Shown here: positions 13,524-24,000 of the stretch, one piece after another
Layout: every line of letters begins with the position of its first letter
Position numbering within the stretch: position 1 is the first letter of the stretch
Source of the DNA: Bacteroides intestinalis
Lineage (GTDB): Bacteria > Bacteroidota > Bacteroidia > Bacteroidales > Bacteroidaceae
DNA: 64,000 nucleotides
Assembly: GCF_003464595.1 (NCBI RefSeq)
Contig: NZ_QRZF01000020.1
Coordinates: 1 to 64,000 of the forward strand
Direction of reading: 5' to 3'
Program-made: the position numbers and the translations under genes
Notes under the pieces: generated by a model
Seen by the model: the letters and a program-made list of their open reading frames with translations, nothing else
Told to the model about the DNA's origin: nothing
Database searches by the model: none

Positions 13524-15142
13524 AAGGCTATTATCAATATGCTGCTGATGTACGCGACGGTAAAGTAGTAGTGGGTGAATTTATTAAGCTGGCCGTAGAA
13601 CGTTTCTATTCCTTATTTGACCGTGATGATATCGAATTCCGTGAAGAATGTGCGGATTACGCTATTGAATTTATTGCCTTACTTCGCCATTATACGGGAC
13701 GTCATGCCGGCATGTCTTTCGAATTATTGCCATGGCAGAAGTTTGCAGTAGCCAGCATTTACGGATTTTATAAGAAGGATGAGGATGGAACTTGGTGCCG
13801 ACTAATTTCCTTTGTGTACATAGAGATGGCCCGTAAAAATGGCAAGTCCGCTTTTGCTGCTGCTCTTTGTCTCTATCATCTTATTGCTGATGGGGAATCC
13901 GCGGCCGAAGTATATTTGGCTGCCAACTCCAAAGACCAAGCTAAGGTCAGTTTCAAGATGTGTCGCAACTTTGTGTCCGGACTCGATCCAAAGCATAAAT
14001 ATCTGGACTCCTTTCGCGACCAGATCAATTTCGATAAGACTCTATCTTTTCTAAAAGTTCTGGCTGCTGATTCATCCAAGCTGGACGGTCCGAATCCTTC
14101 CATGTTCTTGCTTGACGAGTATCACGCCGCAAAGAATTCAGGTCTAAAGGATGTATTACAGTCCGGACAGGGTATGCGGGATGATCCAATGGGCGTTATA
14201 ATTACTACAGCAGGCTTTGATAAGTTAGGGCCATGCTATCAATTCAGGGATATGTGTACAGAAATTCTGAAAGGGCTAAAAGAAGACGATACCATATTCG
14301 CATTGATATATTCGTTGGATGAAGGGGATGACTGGAAAAATGAAAAGAACTGGGCCAAAAGCAATCCGAACCTTGGAGTAACTGTCAAGGCAAAGTATTT
14401 GCGAGAACAGGTGCAAAAGGCTGTAAACTCACCATCTGAGGAAGTAGGTATCAAAACAAAAAATATCAATATGTGGTGTGATGCCGAGACGGTTTGGATA
14501 CCTGAACACTATATCTTGAATTCATCTGCCAACATTGATTTTAATGACTTCATAAACAGGGATTGCTACATGGGTATTGACTTATCAAGTACCAGTGACT
14601 TAACCTGCGCTGCGTTCATGTTCCCAACTGAAGAAAAGTATTATTTCAAGGTTAAATACTACCTGCCGGAAGTCGCGCTTCAAGAGAAGCGTTTCAAGGA
14701 ACTTTATGGGGAATGGCGCAGGCAGGGATTGATAACAATCACTCCGGGAAACGTGACGGACTATGACTATATCCTCAATGACATTATGGATATCCGGGAT
14801 AAGGTCTATATCCAAAAGATTGCTTACGATAGCTGGAATGCCACTCAATTTACCATTAATGCCGAAGAAAAAGGGTTGCCTATGGAACCTTTTAGCCAGG
14901 CTCTCGGGAATTTTAACCGACCTACCAAAGAGATGGAGCGTCTTCTGCTTTCCGGGAAAGCCGTGATAGATAATAATGTGATAAATCGGCATTGCTTCCG
15001 CAATGTAGTAATGGCCAGGGACAGAAATGGCAACACCAAGCCATCTAAGCAGTTTGAAGAAAAGAAGATAGATGGTGTCATCGGTATGCTGGAAGCTTTG
15101 GGCGGATATCTGACATCACCGCGCTACGGAGAATTTTATTAA
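13520..15142 (+). CDS. terL: Terminase large subunit
   Basis: A 540-residue packaging motor of the HK97/lambdoid terminase_1 type. The N-terminal ATPase has a Walker A variant ARKNGKS (residues 104-110) and Walker B FLLDE (196-200, with Glu200 the catalytic acid), and motif III-like ITTAG near 235. The C-terminal RNase H-like nuclease starts at about residue 353 with MGIDLSSTSDLT (first metal-binding Asp). Length and motif order are normal, so it should be functional. Confidence 0.96.
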   Translation: MKGYYQYAADVRDGKVVVGEFIKLAVERFYSLFDRDDIEFREECADYAIEFIALLRHYTGRHAGMSFELLPWQKFAVASIYGFYKKDEDGTWCRLISFVYIEMARKNGKSAFAAALCLYHLIADGESAAEVYLAANSKDQAKVSFKMCRNFVSGLDPKHKYLDSFRDQINFDKTLSFLKVLAADSSKLDGPNPSMFLLDEYHAAKNSGLKDVLQSGQGMRDDPMGVIITTAGFDKLGPCYQFRDMCTEILKGLKEDDTIFALIYSLDEGDDWKNEKNWAKSNPNLGVTVKAKYLREQVQKAVNSPSEEVGIKTKNINMWCDAETVWIPEHYILNSSANIDFNDFINRDCYMGIDLSSTSDLTCAAFMFPTEEKYYFKVKYYLPEVALQEKRFKELYGEWRRQGLITITPGNVTDYDYILNDIMDIRDKVYIQKIAYDSWNATQFTINAEEKGLPMEPFSQALGNFNRPTKEMERLLLSGKAVIDNNVINRHCFRNVVMARDRNGNTKPSKQFEEKKIDGVIGMLEALGGYLTSPRYGEFY

Positions 15143-15143
15143 A

Positions 15144-16436
15144 ATGTCCGACACTTTTTTGGTTGGTGTAGAAAAGTGTGATATGAATATATTCGGATAC
15201 AATTTTGAAATTAGGAAAGCAAGTAAAAAGGAAATATCAGCAATACCTGCACATAATTTTCCAGGTGGATACAAACATTTGCTTTCCAGTCGTAGTAAGC
15301 CAATGTTATTGTCAACTGTTTACCGTTGTGTAGACCTGATATCAGATAGTGTTGCCGTGTTGCCGCTAAAGACCTATAGTCTTGACAAGGATGGTTTTAA
15401 AACAGACTTTAAAACACATCCAGCCTATTACCTCCTTAATCTTGAGCCTAACGAAGATATGACGAGATTTGTATTCTTCAAAACTTTAATGGCTTCTGTG
15501 CTTTTGGAAGGTAATGGGTTTGCGTATATTGAGCGCAGCAGCTATCTGGAACCATTGCAGCTTATATATCTTCCTAAAAGTCAAGTTTCCATTGTTTGGG
15601 TTACTGACAAAAATGGCATTCTAAGAAAGCGATATCAGGTTGTTGGTTTTAAGGAACTTGTGGAACCTCGTGATATGATTCATGTACTAAATTTCTCTTA
15701 TGACGGAATTTATGGGGTATCTACCTTGACTCATGCCGCACAGTCTGTAAATATAGCAACTAAATCAGAGGAGCACGCCGATGGCTTCTTTGATAGTGGT
15801 GGTGGTATCTCAGGTATTTTGACTGTAGAAAATAAGCGATTGGATGATCCGCAAAAGGAGCAAATGTATAAGACTTGGGATAAACGCATAGCAAAAAGAC
15901 CTAACGGAATTGCTATATTGGAAGGAAACATGAAATACCAGCCTATTTCTATATCACCAAAAGACAGCCAACTTCTTGAAAGTCGGCAATTTAATGTCGT
16001 GGATATTTGTCGTTTTTTCTCCGTATCTCCGGTGAAAGCCTTTGATCTGAGCAAATCGAGTTATTCTACCGTTGAGGCGACACAACTCCAATATCTGACA
16101 GATACCGCACTGGCTGTAATAACCAAAATAGAACTGGAAATCAATCGCAAGGTATTTCTTCCATCTGAACGAGGCAGTGTGGTTGCAGAGTTTGATACAT
16201 CTGCCATTCTTCGCACAGATAAAGCGGCACAGGCGGCTTATTGGAAAGACATGTTCTATGTTGGTGGAGCTACACCGAATGTTATTCGCAGGGAAAATAA
16301 TCTTCCTCGCGATCCCAACGGAGATAAATCCTTCGTGCCTGTCAATGTGCAAACTTTAGATAATGCGGTCAAGGAAATTTCTACAAATAATGAAGAAAAT
16401 TTTAAAGTGTCCGACAATTCTGTGGTTAGTGTGTAA
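15144..16436 (+). CDS. Portal protein, HK97 type
   Basis: A 430-residue protein of the phage_portal (HK97 gp3-like) family that forms the dodecameric DNA channel. Hallmarks are STVYRCVDLISDSVAVLPLKTY, PNEDMTRFVFFKTLMASVLLEGNGFAYIER and the block QSVNIATKSEEHADGFFDSGGGISGIL. I use ATG 15144, two bases after terL; an in-frame ATG at 15184 is also possible. The first residues (MSDTFLVGV) and the last (SDNSVVSV) are encoded by copies B and C of the dispersed motif, so both ends look appended to the portal fold. Confidence 0.95.
   Translation: MSDTFLVGVEKCDMNIFGYNFEIRKASKKEISAIPAHNFPGGYKHLLSSRSKPMLLSTVYRCVDLISDSVAVLPLKTYSLDKDGFKTDFKTHPAYYLLNLEPNEDMTRFVFFKTLMASVLLEGNGFAYIERSSYLEPLQLIYLPKSQVSIVWVTDKNGILRKRYQVVGFKELVEPRDMIHVLNFSYDGIYGVSTLTHAAQSVNIATKSEEHADGFFDSGGGISGILTVENKRLDDPQKEQMYKTWDKRIAKRPNGIAILEGNMKYQPISISPKDSQLLESRQFNVVDICRFFSVSPVKAFDLSKSSYSTVEATQLQYLTDTALAVITKIELEINRKVFLPSERGSVVAEFDTSAILRTDKAAQAAYWKDMFYVGGATPNVIRRENNLPRDPNGDKSFVPVNVQTLDNAVKEISTNNEENFKVSDNSVVSV
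15145..15169 (+). repeat. Dispersed boundary motif, copy B (portal start)
   Basis: TGTCCGACA, six bases, TGGTTGGTGT. It starts one base into the portal ATG. The first 21 bases are identical to copy D at 26584-26604. Confidence 0.78.
16408..16432 (+). repeat. Dispersed boundary motif, copy C (portal end)
   Basis: TGTCCGACA, six bases, TGGTTAGTGT, ending two bases before the portal stop codon. With copy B it brackets the portal gene as direct repeats. Confidence 0.75.
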
Positions 16437-16447
16437 AAGCTAAGATT

Positions 16448-17041
16448 ATGGATGAAAAAAGAGAAATTAGAAACACTGCCTTTCAGGTACAGGTAACCGG
16501 AGAAGAAGAGGAAAAACGTACAGTTGAGGGCTACGCCTTACTGTTTGGGATATCTTCTGACGGCTTATCCTTTGAAGAAGTGATTGATCGTGGGGCTTTG
16601 GACGGAGTCATTGAAAAAAGTGATGTGTTTGCATTGTTGAATCATAATCAGAGTCGGGGAATACTTGCCCGGTGTACGAATGGGAACGGATCACTAAGTT
16701 TATCTGTCGACAGTAAGGGACTTAAGTATCGTTTTGAGGCACCTAAGACAGCACTTGGAGATGAATTGCTGGAAAATATCCGCCGGGGCGAGATCAGTGT
16801 GAGCTCCTTCTGCTTTGATGTGGAAAAGGACACTTGGGAAAAGAAAAGAGACGGTGTATGGAAGCGGACAGTCTCTAAGATAGGGAATCTATACGACATT
16901 GCTCCTGTATACAATGCCGCATATAGCAAGACTTCGGTGTATATGCGTGGTAAGGAACAGGCTGAGGCTGAATTTGCCCGCCAAAACAACGAAAATTTGG
17001 AAGAGTATTACTCAAATATAGAAAAATCATTAAACATCTAA
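16448..17041 (+). CDS. HK97-family prohead protease
   Basis: A 197-residue S78-like serine protease that matures the procapsid. The fold signatures are VEGYALLFG, FEEVIDRGALDGV, LLNHNQSRGILAR (catalytic His in LNHN) and EISVSSFCF (catalytic Ser in SVSS). It is immediately upstream of the capsid gene and most likely removes the capsid delta domain. Confidence 0.93.
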   Translation: MDEKREIRNTAFQVQVTGEEEEKRTVEGYALLFGISSDGLSFEEVIDRGALDGVIEKSDVFALLNHNQSRGILARCTNGNGSLSLSVDSKGLKYRFEAPKTALGDELLENIRRGEISVSSFCFDVEKDTWEKKRDGVWKRTVSKIGNLYDIAPVYNAAYSKTSVYMRGKEQAEAEFARQNNENLEEYYSNIEKSLNI

Positions 17042-17046
17042 ATGTT

Positions 17047-18282
17047 ATGGCAAAAGAAAAAAGTATTACCGAATTGAAGGATGAGAAGAAACAGCTTTCT
17101 GCTCGTTCAAAAGAAATTATTACTGCTGCAAGAGGTGAAAAACGTCAGTTCACTACAGAAGAAAATGAGGAACTGGGTACAGCCCAAACACGTATGGCAG
17201 AAATCAACCTTGAAATAGAAGAACGTGAAGCTTTGAATCGCCAGCCCGCCGTTAGGGTTATCTCTGGAACAGAAAAATTCTCTTTCCGTCGTGCTTTGGC
17301 TAATCTGGTAACTGGACAAAGACAGCATGAGTCGGATGCTTCAATTATTTCCGCAACGACAGAATTCCATAACAATTGTGGAATAGAAAGAGCTGCGGCG
17401 AATTCAATAGTTCTTCCTGTTGAATCACGTGCGCCGCTGACGGCAACTGTAGAATCTCCTAAAGGTGTCGTGATCGATCAAGAACAGCAAGAGATGTTGC
17501 TTCCTTTGCAATCAAATCTCGTGTTAGCTAAAGCAGGGGCAAGATTCATGACGGGCTTGAAAGGCGATATTTATTGGCCAACGTATAGTGGTTCCAATGT
17601 TTTCTGGGAAGGTGAAAACACGAAAGCTAAAGATGGTGCCGGAGAACTTGATAAGAATGACGCTTTCAAGCCTAAACGCTTGACTGCCTATGTGGACTTT
17701 TCCGAACAGTTGCTTATTCAAGAAAACGCCGATGTAGAAGGATTGGTACGTCAGACTCTTGCAATAGCCATTGCACAAAAAGTAGAACAGACTGCGTTCG
17801 GCAAACATGCACATGATGAAAAGATTCCTGACGGATTATTTCAGGAAGTTCCGAAAATCAGCGGTACAATGGACTGGGGAAAGGTTGTCGAGCTTGAAAC
17901 TAATGCTGATGTGAATAATGCCCTCATAGGGAATCTGGCATATATCATGCATCCTTCTTTAATTGGTAAAGCCAAAACAAAAGTGAAGGACCAATCAGGA
18001 GCCGGTGGCTTTATTTTCACAGGAAACGGAGACGGCTTGTTGAACGGGTACAAGGCTTTAAGAACGAATAATATGCCAAAAGAATTACAGGATTCTGCTG
18101 ATGAGTTCGGTATCGTTTTCGGTAATTGGTATGACTATTTTATTGGCCAATGGGGAGGTCTCGAAGTAAGAGTCGATCCTTATACTCTTATGCTCGATGG
18201 ATATGTGCGCTTAATGATCCGTTCCTTCTGGAATATGGGCATGATTCGTCCGGAATCATTCTCTATTGCATCATTGAAATAA
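17047..18282 (+). CDS. Major capsid protein, HK97 fold
   Basis: A 411-residue capsid subunit. Residues about 1-85 form a charged coiled-coil delta domain (KEKSITELKDEKKQLSARSK, then QTRMAEINLEIEEREAL) that acts as internal scaffold and is expected to be cut by the upstream protease. The rest carries HK97-fold signatures such as VFWEGENTKAKD, FKPKRLTAYVDFSEQLL and the C-terminal VDPYTLMLDGYVRLMIRSFWNMG. Size and position are typical. Confidence 0.95.
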   Translation: MAKEKSITELKDEKKQLSARSKEIITAARGEKRQFTTEENEELGTAQTRMAEINLEIEEREALNRQPAVRVISGTEKFSFRRALANLVTGQRQHESDASIISATTEFHNNCGIERAAANSIVLPVESRAPLTATVESPKGVVIDQEQQEMLLPLQSNLVLAKAGARFMTGLKGDIYWPTYSGSNVFWEGENTKAKDGAGELDKNDAFKPKRLTAYVDFSEQLLIQENADVEGLVRQTLAIAIAQKVEQTAFGKHAHDEKIPDGLFQEVPKISGTMDWGKVVELETNADVNNALIGNLAYIMHPSLIGKAKTKVKDQSGAGGFIFTGNGDGLLNGYKALRTNNMPKELQDSADEFGIVFGNWYDYFIGQWGGLEVRVDPYTLMLDGYVRLMIRSFWNMGMIRPESFSIASLK

Positions 18283-18284
18283 AT

Positions 18285-18593
18285 ATGGCATACATTGAGT
18301 TACAACAGGCTAAGCGTCATTTGAATGTAGAACAGGAATTTACTGAAGATGACGAATACATCGAGAATCTTATCGAGGTAGCCGAAGCTGTTGTATCTAA
18401 GGATATATGTGAGGACCTTAAGACTTTGGAAGAGGAGAATACTGGTAAGATACCTGCTCCTCTTCGTCAGTGTATCCTTCTGATGGTTGGTCAGTTTTAT
18501 GCCAACCGGGAACCGGTTGCTTTTGCTCAGTCAAGTAAAGTTCCTCTTTCCTATGAACATTTAGTTTCACTTTACAGAAATTACGAGAAATGA
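18285..18593 (+). CDS. Head-tail connector (gp6-like)
   Basis: A 102-residue helical protein of the phage gp6-like/DNA-packaging adaptor family (LQQAKRHLNVEQEFTEDDEYIENLIEVAEAVV is the family opening). It attaches beneath the portal to form the connector ring. I place the start at 18285 (MAYIELQQ), three bases after the capsid stop; an earlier in-frame ATG at 18150 lies inside the capsid gene and is rejected. Confidence 0.9.
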   Translation: MAYIELQQAKRHLNVEQEFTEDDEYIENLIEVAEAVVSKDICEDLKTLEEENTGKIPAPLRQCILLMVGQFYANREPVAFAQSSKVPLSYEHLVSLYRNYEK

Positions 18594-18904
18594 GAGCTGG
18601 GTTATTGAAAGAGACTTTGATTTTTGAGGCGTTGACAAAAGAGAAGACACCATCAGGAGCTATTAGCAAGGAATACAAAGAAGTATTCAGGTGTAGGGCT
18701 TACCGAAAGAAACAGTCCATCGTAACCGGGGATGAGAATGCAAAGGAACAGTTTATCGGACAGATGGCCGTAATGTTGGTCCGTAAATATCCTCAGATAA
18801 GTTATAATTATCGCGTAAAGTGGGCTGAATGTACCTGGGAAATAAAAATGATTGAACCTCGTGATAACGAACTTACTTTAACCCTTAAAAAGTTGAATAC
18901 ATGA
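18590..18904 (+). CDS. Head closure protein
   Basis: A 104-residue small beta-barrel protein of the SPP1 gp16-like head-closure family, which plugs the connector and provides the tail-docking surface. The family-typical opening (AGLLKETLIFE) and central RKKQSIVTGDENAKEQFIG are present. It overlaps the connector gene by four bases and the next by four. Confidence 0.85.
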   Translation: MRAGLLKETLIFEALTKEKTPSGAISKEYKEVFRCRAYRKKQSIVTGDENAKEQFIGQMAVMLVRKYPQISYNYRVKWAECTWEIKMIEPRDNELTLTLKKLNT

Positions 18905-19338
18905 TACAAGCTTCAGTTATTGACAAAGATAGCATACTGTACTTAGTCCGTAATCTTGAGAATTTTGAAAAGGACAAGGCCATCAAGAGCGGGCTTCGTT
19001 CTGCGGTCAATCTCTTTCGTGTAAAAGGCCGTAGCAACCTACGTGTTAGGTTATTGCATCACGGAAAACAAACCAACCATCTTATGAACTCTTTTACCAA
19101 TCGGGTAAAACGGAATAAACTTGGTGCTTTGGCCGGTTTTGATCGTCCGGGAGGTAATCATTCTCATCTTGTGGATAGAGGTACAAAGCGACGCTATACT
19201 AAATCTGGTGCTAATCGTGGTGTTATGCCGGGTAACCAATTCTGGACGGACACAGAAAAAACGGAAGGAAGCAGAGCTATGCAGGCCGTTTATGAGGGCA
19301 CACAAAAGGCAGTTCAACGCATTAATTCCCGTAGATAA
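18901..19338 (+). CDS. Tail completion protein, HK97 gp10 type
   Basis: A 145-residue basic protein resembling HK97 gp10 tail components: a helical N-terminus with SAVNLFRVKGRSNLR and a Gly/His-rich middle (GGNHSHLVDRGTKRRYTKSG), ending in FWTDTEKTEGSRAMQAVYEGTQKAV. It is translationally coupled at both ends in the head-tail joining block. Confidence 0.8.
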   Translation: MIQASVIDKDSILYLVRNLENFEKDKAIKSGLRSAVNLFRVKGRSNLRVRLLHHGKQTNHLMNSFTNRVKRNKLGALAGFDRPGGNHSHLVDRGTKRRYTKSGANRGVMPGNQFWTDTEKTEGSRAMQAVYEGTQKAVQRINSRR

Positions 19339-19712
19339 TGGACATGTTCAAAATAACAACGGAGGTACGAACTATTTTATTGGATAATCCTAATATTGTT
19401 TCTCTGGTAGAAGACAAGATTTTCCCTGTCATAGCTCCGGATGGTACGGAGGGCGATTTTATTACTTACCAGCGCGATGGATACAAGCAGACGTGTACTA
19501 AGTACGGTGTAGCCGAGCAAATTCCTTATGTGAATGTTGCTGCGGTATCGGATGATTATAATTGCGGTCAAGAACTGGCTTCTTTGATTTATGACACTTT
19601 ATCCGGTGATTTTCGGAATCCGGATATACACATACAGCTTGAAGACTCTACAGAGGACTTCATTGATAACAAATTTATTCAAGTATTACAATTTTCAATT
19701 CAACAGAAATAA
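19338..19712 (+). CDS. Tail completion/terminator protein, DUF3168 type
   Basis: A 124-residue protein matching DUF3168 (gp17-like tail terminators): KITTEVRTILLDNPNIVSLVEDKIFPVIAPDGTEGDFITYQRDG is the family pattern. It caps the tail tube at the head-proximal end. The overlap with the previous stop supports start 19338; Met at 19344 is an alternative. Confidence 0.85.
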   Translation: MDMFKITTEVRTILLDNPNIVSLVEDKIFPVIAPDGTEGDFITYQRDGYKQTCTKYGVAEQIPYVNVAAVSDDYNCGQELASLIYDTLSGDFRNPDIHIQLEDSTEDFIDNKFIQVLQFSIQQK

Positions 19713-19714
19713 TT

Positions 19715-20191
19715 ATGGCAGAAAAAAAGTTAGATTCAAGCGTAGACATCCACAGGGGTGAGCTTATGCTTTTTATCGGAGAAGACCCGATAGCATTCGG
19801 ATCGAGCGCTGCGCTCGATGTTAGTACGGAAGAACTGGACATCTCAAACAAGATGATGGGAAACTGGGCCGGCTCTCTTGCGGGCAAGAACAGTTTCACT
19901 ATTTCCAGCGAATCCCTCTTGACACGTAAGGAAGGAGCTATGAGTTTTGATACTTTACTTACAAAACAGATTGCAGGTGATCCTCTTGAATTCTTCTTCG
20001 GAAGTGCGAAAGCCGCAGATCAGGATAACTTCGGTGGCACCTTCACAAAGGATACTGCACAGGTAAATTATACAGGGAAAGTGATTATCACTTCTTTGTC
20101 AATCAAGTCAGATAACGGGCAGATTGTTTCTGTGAGTGCGTCTTTCAAGGGTGTAGGAGCTTTGGAACCGGTTAAGCCGGTTACTGTGTAA
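19715..20191 (+). CDS. Major tail tube protein
   Basis: A 158-residue beta-rich protein between the tail completion gene and the chaperone, the standard place for the tube subunit. The pattern of alternating strands, ISNKMMGNWAGSLAGKNSFTISSESLL and the final KGVGALEPV are typical of TP901-1-like tube proteins. A strong terminator follows, consistent with boosting expression of an abundant structural protein. Confidence 0.85.
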   Translation: MAEKKLDSSVDIHRGELMLFIGEDPIAFGSSAALDVSTEELDISNKMMGNWAGSLAGKNSFTISSESLLTRKEGAMSFDTLLTKQIAGDPLEFFFGSAKAADQDNFGGTFTKDTAQVNYTGKVIITSLSIKSDNGQIVSVSASFKGVGALEPVKPVTV

Positions 20192-20219
20192 TACTGAGAA
20201 TTCGTTAACAAATGCGTAA

Positions 20220-20247
20220 GGGCGGTCCTATGATGGCCGCCTTTTTT
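20220..20247 (+). terminator. Rho-independent terminator after tail tube gene
   Basis: GGGCGGTC (20220-20227) pairs with GGCCGCC (20235-20241) through one G-U, followed by six Ts (20242-20247). Partial termination here would reduce downstream tail gene expression relative to capsid and tube. Confidence 0.85.
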
Positions 20248-20261
20248 AATACGAAATAATT

Positions 20262-21032
20262 ATGATGAATGAAACTGTTTTGTATGTAACAATAGCCGTT
20301 CTGATTTATGGCATATATCTTATTGCTGTTTATAAGAATACGGGGCACAACGGTAAGCCAGAACCGTCTCATATTTCTACTCCGTTTAAATCCAAGTCAA
20401 CGTTAAGAGGGGAATTTCATCGCCTTACTATAAAGGCGATTATACGATGGGAACAGATGCGAGGAAAATCTTTCTCACAAATGGATTATACAGATAAAGA
20501 AGATATCGAATCTTTGCTTTATGTCATGTATATCACCAGCGATAAGTCCAGGTATACATTTGAAGTATTCCGGCAAGTGCTGACAGACGAAAGGTTTATG
20601 AATGCCATGTCTTCCGATTTAGGGAAGATCATGGAAGTAGTGGCCCAATTTCAAAGAAAGGCAATCACATCTGATGTCGGTAATTCCGAGGGTAGTCCTG
20701 AAAACATAGGCAGAATAGTTTCTACTTTGATAATGGCAGGACTGGACGCCCATTATGCATTGAACGAGATGGAACTATGTGACCTTCCTCTCTACTTGGA
20801 AGCATACGAACAAAAGAAGAAGGAACAGATGGAAGAAAGCCGGATGTGGACCTACTACAACATTCTTCCTCATATTGATGCCTGGAAGATGAAAAACGGT
20901 GCCAGAGACCTAATTACTTTCCCATGGGAAGAAGAAGAGATGCGAAAAGAGGCCGAACGTACCATCAAAGAAGATGCAGGGCGATTTGAAGAATTTATGA
21001 AAACTAAAAAAACAGACTATTATGGCAGGTAA
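20262..21032 (+). CDS. Putative tail assembly chaperone with N-terminal membrane segment
   Basis: A 256-residue protein between tail tube and tape measure, where siphoviruses encode the G/GT assembly chaperones. The region from about residue 50 (RGEFHRLTIKAIIRWEQMRGKSF...ESLLYVMYI) and the later NIGRIVSTLIMAGLDAHYALNEMELCDLPLYLEAYEQ look like two consecutive chaperone-like helical domains in one frame, so a frameshift may not be needed. Unusually, residues about 5-24 form a hydrophobic segment predicted to span the membrane. No sequence family is certain. It overlaps the tape measure gene by 11 bases. Confidence 0.65.
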   Translation: MMNETVLYVTIAVLIYGIYLIAVYKNTGHNGKPEPSHISTPFKSKSTLRGEFHRLTIKAIIRWEQMRGKSFSQMDYTDKEDIESLLYVMYITSDKSRYTFEVFRQVLTDERFMNAMSSDLGKIMEVVAQFQRKAITSDVGNSEGSPENIGRIVSTLIMAGLDAHYALNEMELCDLPLYLEAYEQKKKEQMEESRMWTYYNILPHIDAWKMKNGARDLITFPWEEEEMRKEAERTIKEDAGRFEEFMKTKKTDYYGR

Positions 21033-24000
21033 ATTATCATTCAGTATAGCAATCAATCTCTTAACTGAACAATTCAAAAGAGGTGCCAACCAGGTAAAAT
21101 CCGCATTTGACGGAATGAAGAAGCAAATATTAGGATTTGCAGCAATATTGGGTATTGGTGGAATGGGACTCAGGAATTTCATAGAGACTACATCAGCATT
21201 TGAATCGTCCATCAGTAAATTATCAGCTATTCTTGGCACTACTCCTGACAAGATTAAGGCGTTGACAGAGAATGCTAAAAAATTAGGAGAAACAACGAAA
21301 TACACAGCAGCAGAGGCCGCTAACTTACAAATTGAATTAGCAAAGTTAGGCTTCACAAAGAATGAGATTCTATCGGCTACAGAATCAGTCCTAAAGTTTG
21401 CACAAGCTACTGACGCCGGATTGGCGGAAGCGGCCGCACTCGCCGGAGCATCCTTAAGAATGTTTGGGGCTGAGGCTTCGGAGTCGAAAAGATACGTTTC
21501 CGCAATGTCTATAGCGACCACTAAGAGTGCTTTATCATTTAACTACCTTGCGGCGGCACTTCCGACTGTAGGACCAGTGGCGAAAGCTTTCAATTTTACA
21601 ATAGAGGATACCATGGCGTTGCTTGGAAAGTTGGCTGATTCTGGATTTGACGCTTCATCAGCCGCCACTGCTACACGTAACATCTTGCTTAATCTGGCTG
21701 ACAGTGGAGGAAAACTTGCTACTGCGTTGGGCGGGCCTGTGAAAACATTGCCGGAGCTTGTATCGGGCTTGCAGAAACTGAAAGATAAAGGTGTCGATCT
21801 TAACACTACCCTTCAGTTGACGGACAAAAGAAGTGTAGCAGCTTTCAATGCTTTCTTGCAATCTGCTGATAGTATAGTACCACTTCGTGAGGCCATTACT
21901 GGTGTAGAAGGTGATCTCGATCAAATGGCTTCTACAATGGGAGATAACGTAAAAGGAGCTATGGCGGGGCTTGGATCTGCATGGGAAGCCCTCATAATTA
22001 AGTTGTCGGAAAGCACCAACGGGCCACTGAAAGATATGATAAATTGGTTCACCCAATTGCTGCGAGATATAAAGTCCGGATTTTCCGGTCTGGTAGCATT
22101 CGTTATTACATTGGTAAGCGGAAAACTGATACAGGTTATTGGAGGCTTCTTCAAGACCCAATGGAATTTCATAACTACAACTGTCAGCAAAGCAAAAATA
22201 GCAGAGGAACAAAAGTTGCTGCTTACACAGAAGCGTATAGAAGCGGAAAAAGTTCTGGAAGCTACTAAAACAGCTTATGAGACCATGGAAAATGGTAAAA
22301 GGCTTGTAAGTAAGTCTCAACTGGCAAAAGCGGAGAAAGCCCTTAATGCTGCATCGTTGGCGGAAAAGCGGGCTATAGATGCGGCAAAGATTGCATCTGA
22401 TAAAGCGACTGCGTTACAAACAACTACTATATGGGGAAAAACCGCCAATACGATTAAACTTGCTTGGGCAAAGGTCGCCATTACATTAAAGTTGCTTTGG
22501 TCTGCTGTTTGGCCAATGGCTCTAATTACGGCGATCGGTGTAGTAATTGGAAAGATAGTAAATATGCGCGAGGAGGCTAAACGTGTTAAGAATATTTTTT
22601 CCGAATACGAAAAGGAGTTGCAGAAGGCCGGGAATACTTCCGAAGTATCACGAATGCAGTCTCTCCTAAAGATAATGACCGATCGAAAAAGCAAGCAAGC
22701 GGAAATCAATTCGGCTCAAGCTGAGTTGAAAAAGATAGTTGATGGGGAAAAATTGACACAAGAAGAACTCGTTAAGAAAGTCAAAGAAAGAATTGCGTTG
22801 TTGAAAGAGGCTGCAATGGCAGAAGCTGCATTCAGCACAGTTGGAGAGTATACTGAGCGAAATGCTAAGTTAGCGGGTGATGCTGGACTGTCCGAAAAGG
22901 CGATGGGACGACTCGCTAAACTGTATGCCGGCAGAATGACATCTAAAGAGAATTACCATGCTTATCTTAGGGCGCAACGAGAAGAAGCCGAGAAGTCAGG
23001 AAACAGAGAGAATCTTAACTGGTATAAGATAGAAGATAAGTTCCCTGAATTCTATGAAAATTTAAAGGTTATTGATAATGCCATTAAAAGAGGAGGCGAA
23101 CATTTAGCTCAAACTGTAACAGTACTCGATACGGACGATGACGATCCTGATGATGATCCCGAACAAACCAACCTTCAAAAAGCGGAGGAAGAATATCGAG
23201 CTTCTTTGCAAAAATATAAGAACCAACTCGAATCCGGGGCTATTACACAGAACAAGTATAATGAAGAAATAGATAAACTTAATTCAGATACGGTAGTCAA
23301 ACTGGGCGGTATTTTGGGTAAGTCGGCTGATGCAAATGAGATATATGTATCGGCACTACTCGGCACATTAAATCCACGTGTGACGCAATCAGCCAAAGCA
23401 CAAGCCGAGTTAAGTAGTGTGCAAGAAACATATACTAAAGCTGCAGAACTTGCTAAGGTCAAATTAGACAAGAAACTAATTTCGGAAGACGAATACAGAC
23501 AAGCGATCATTGATGCTGCTTTGGCAGCTGCAAATTCGGCTGTCTCCATTGAAAAGATAGGAGATGCTGCTGATAATTTCGTCAAGGAAATGCAGGGAGT
23601 GATTGGCGAGAATCTGCAGAAGAATTTCCAGATGCCTAAACTTCGCCAACGGGATACTACTTTTGATTATAAGAAAACTGAAACTGATAAACTTTCGGAA
23701 AAGGTTGATATATGGATTGAGTATAGGGATAATTTGAAAGAGAAGCTCAACGGGGTAAAAGATAAGACGAGCGATTTGGCTAAGGAAATACAAACCGAGT
23801 TGAATAGTGCTATCCAAAATACTAATGATTTTGAGAAAGCTTTAAAGATAGCACAAGTAAGGCAGGATGTGAAAGATTTTTCAAAGGAACTGAATGAAAG
23901 CTTATACTCTGGAGTGAAGAATATAGCCAGTAGCTCTGACCGGATGGTCAGTGCATTTGAGAATCTGCGTGATGTCATGAATGATGTCGATGCGTCCGGA

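Noticed and set aside
18150..18284. N-terminal extension of the head-tail connector
   Set aside because: The extension lies inside the capsid gene and reads capsid sequence out of frame; the start at 18285 fits the family opening.
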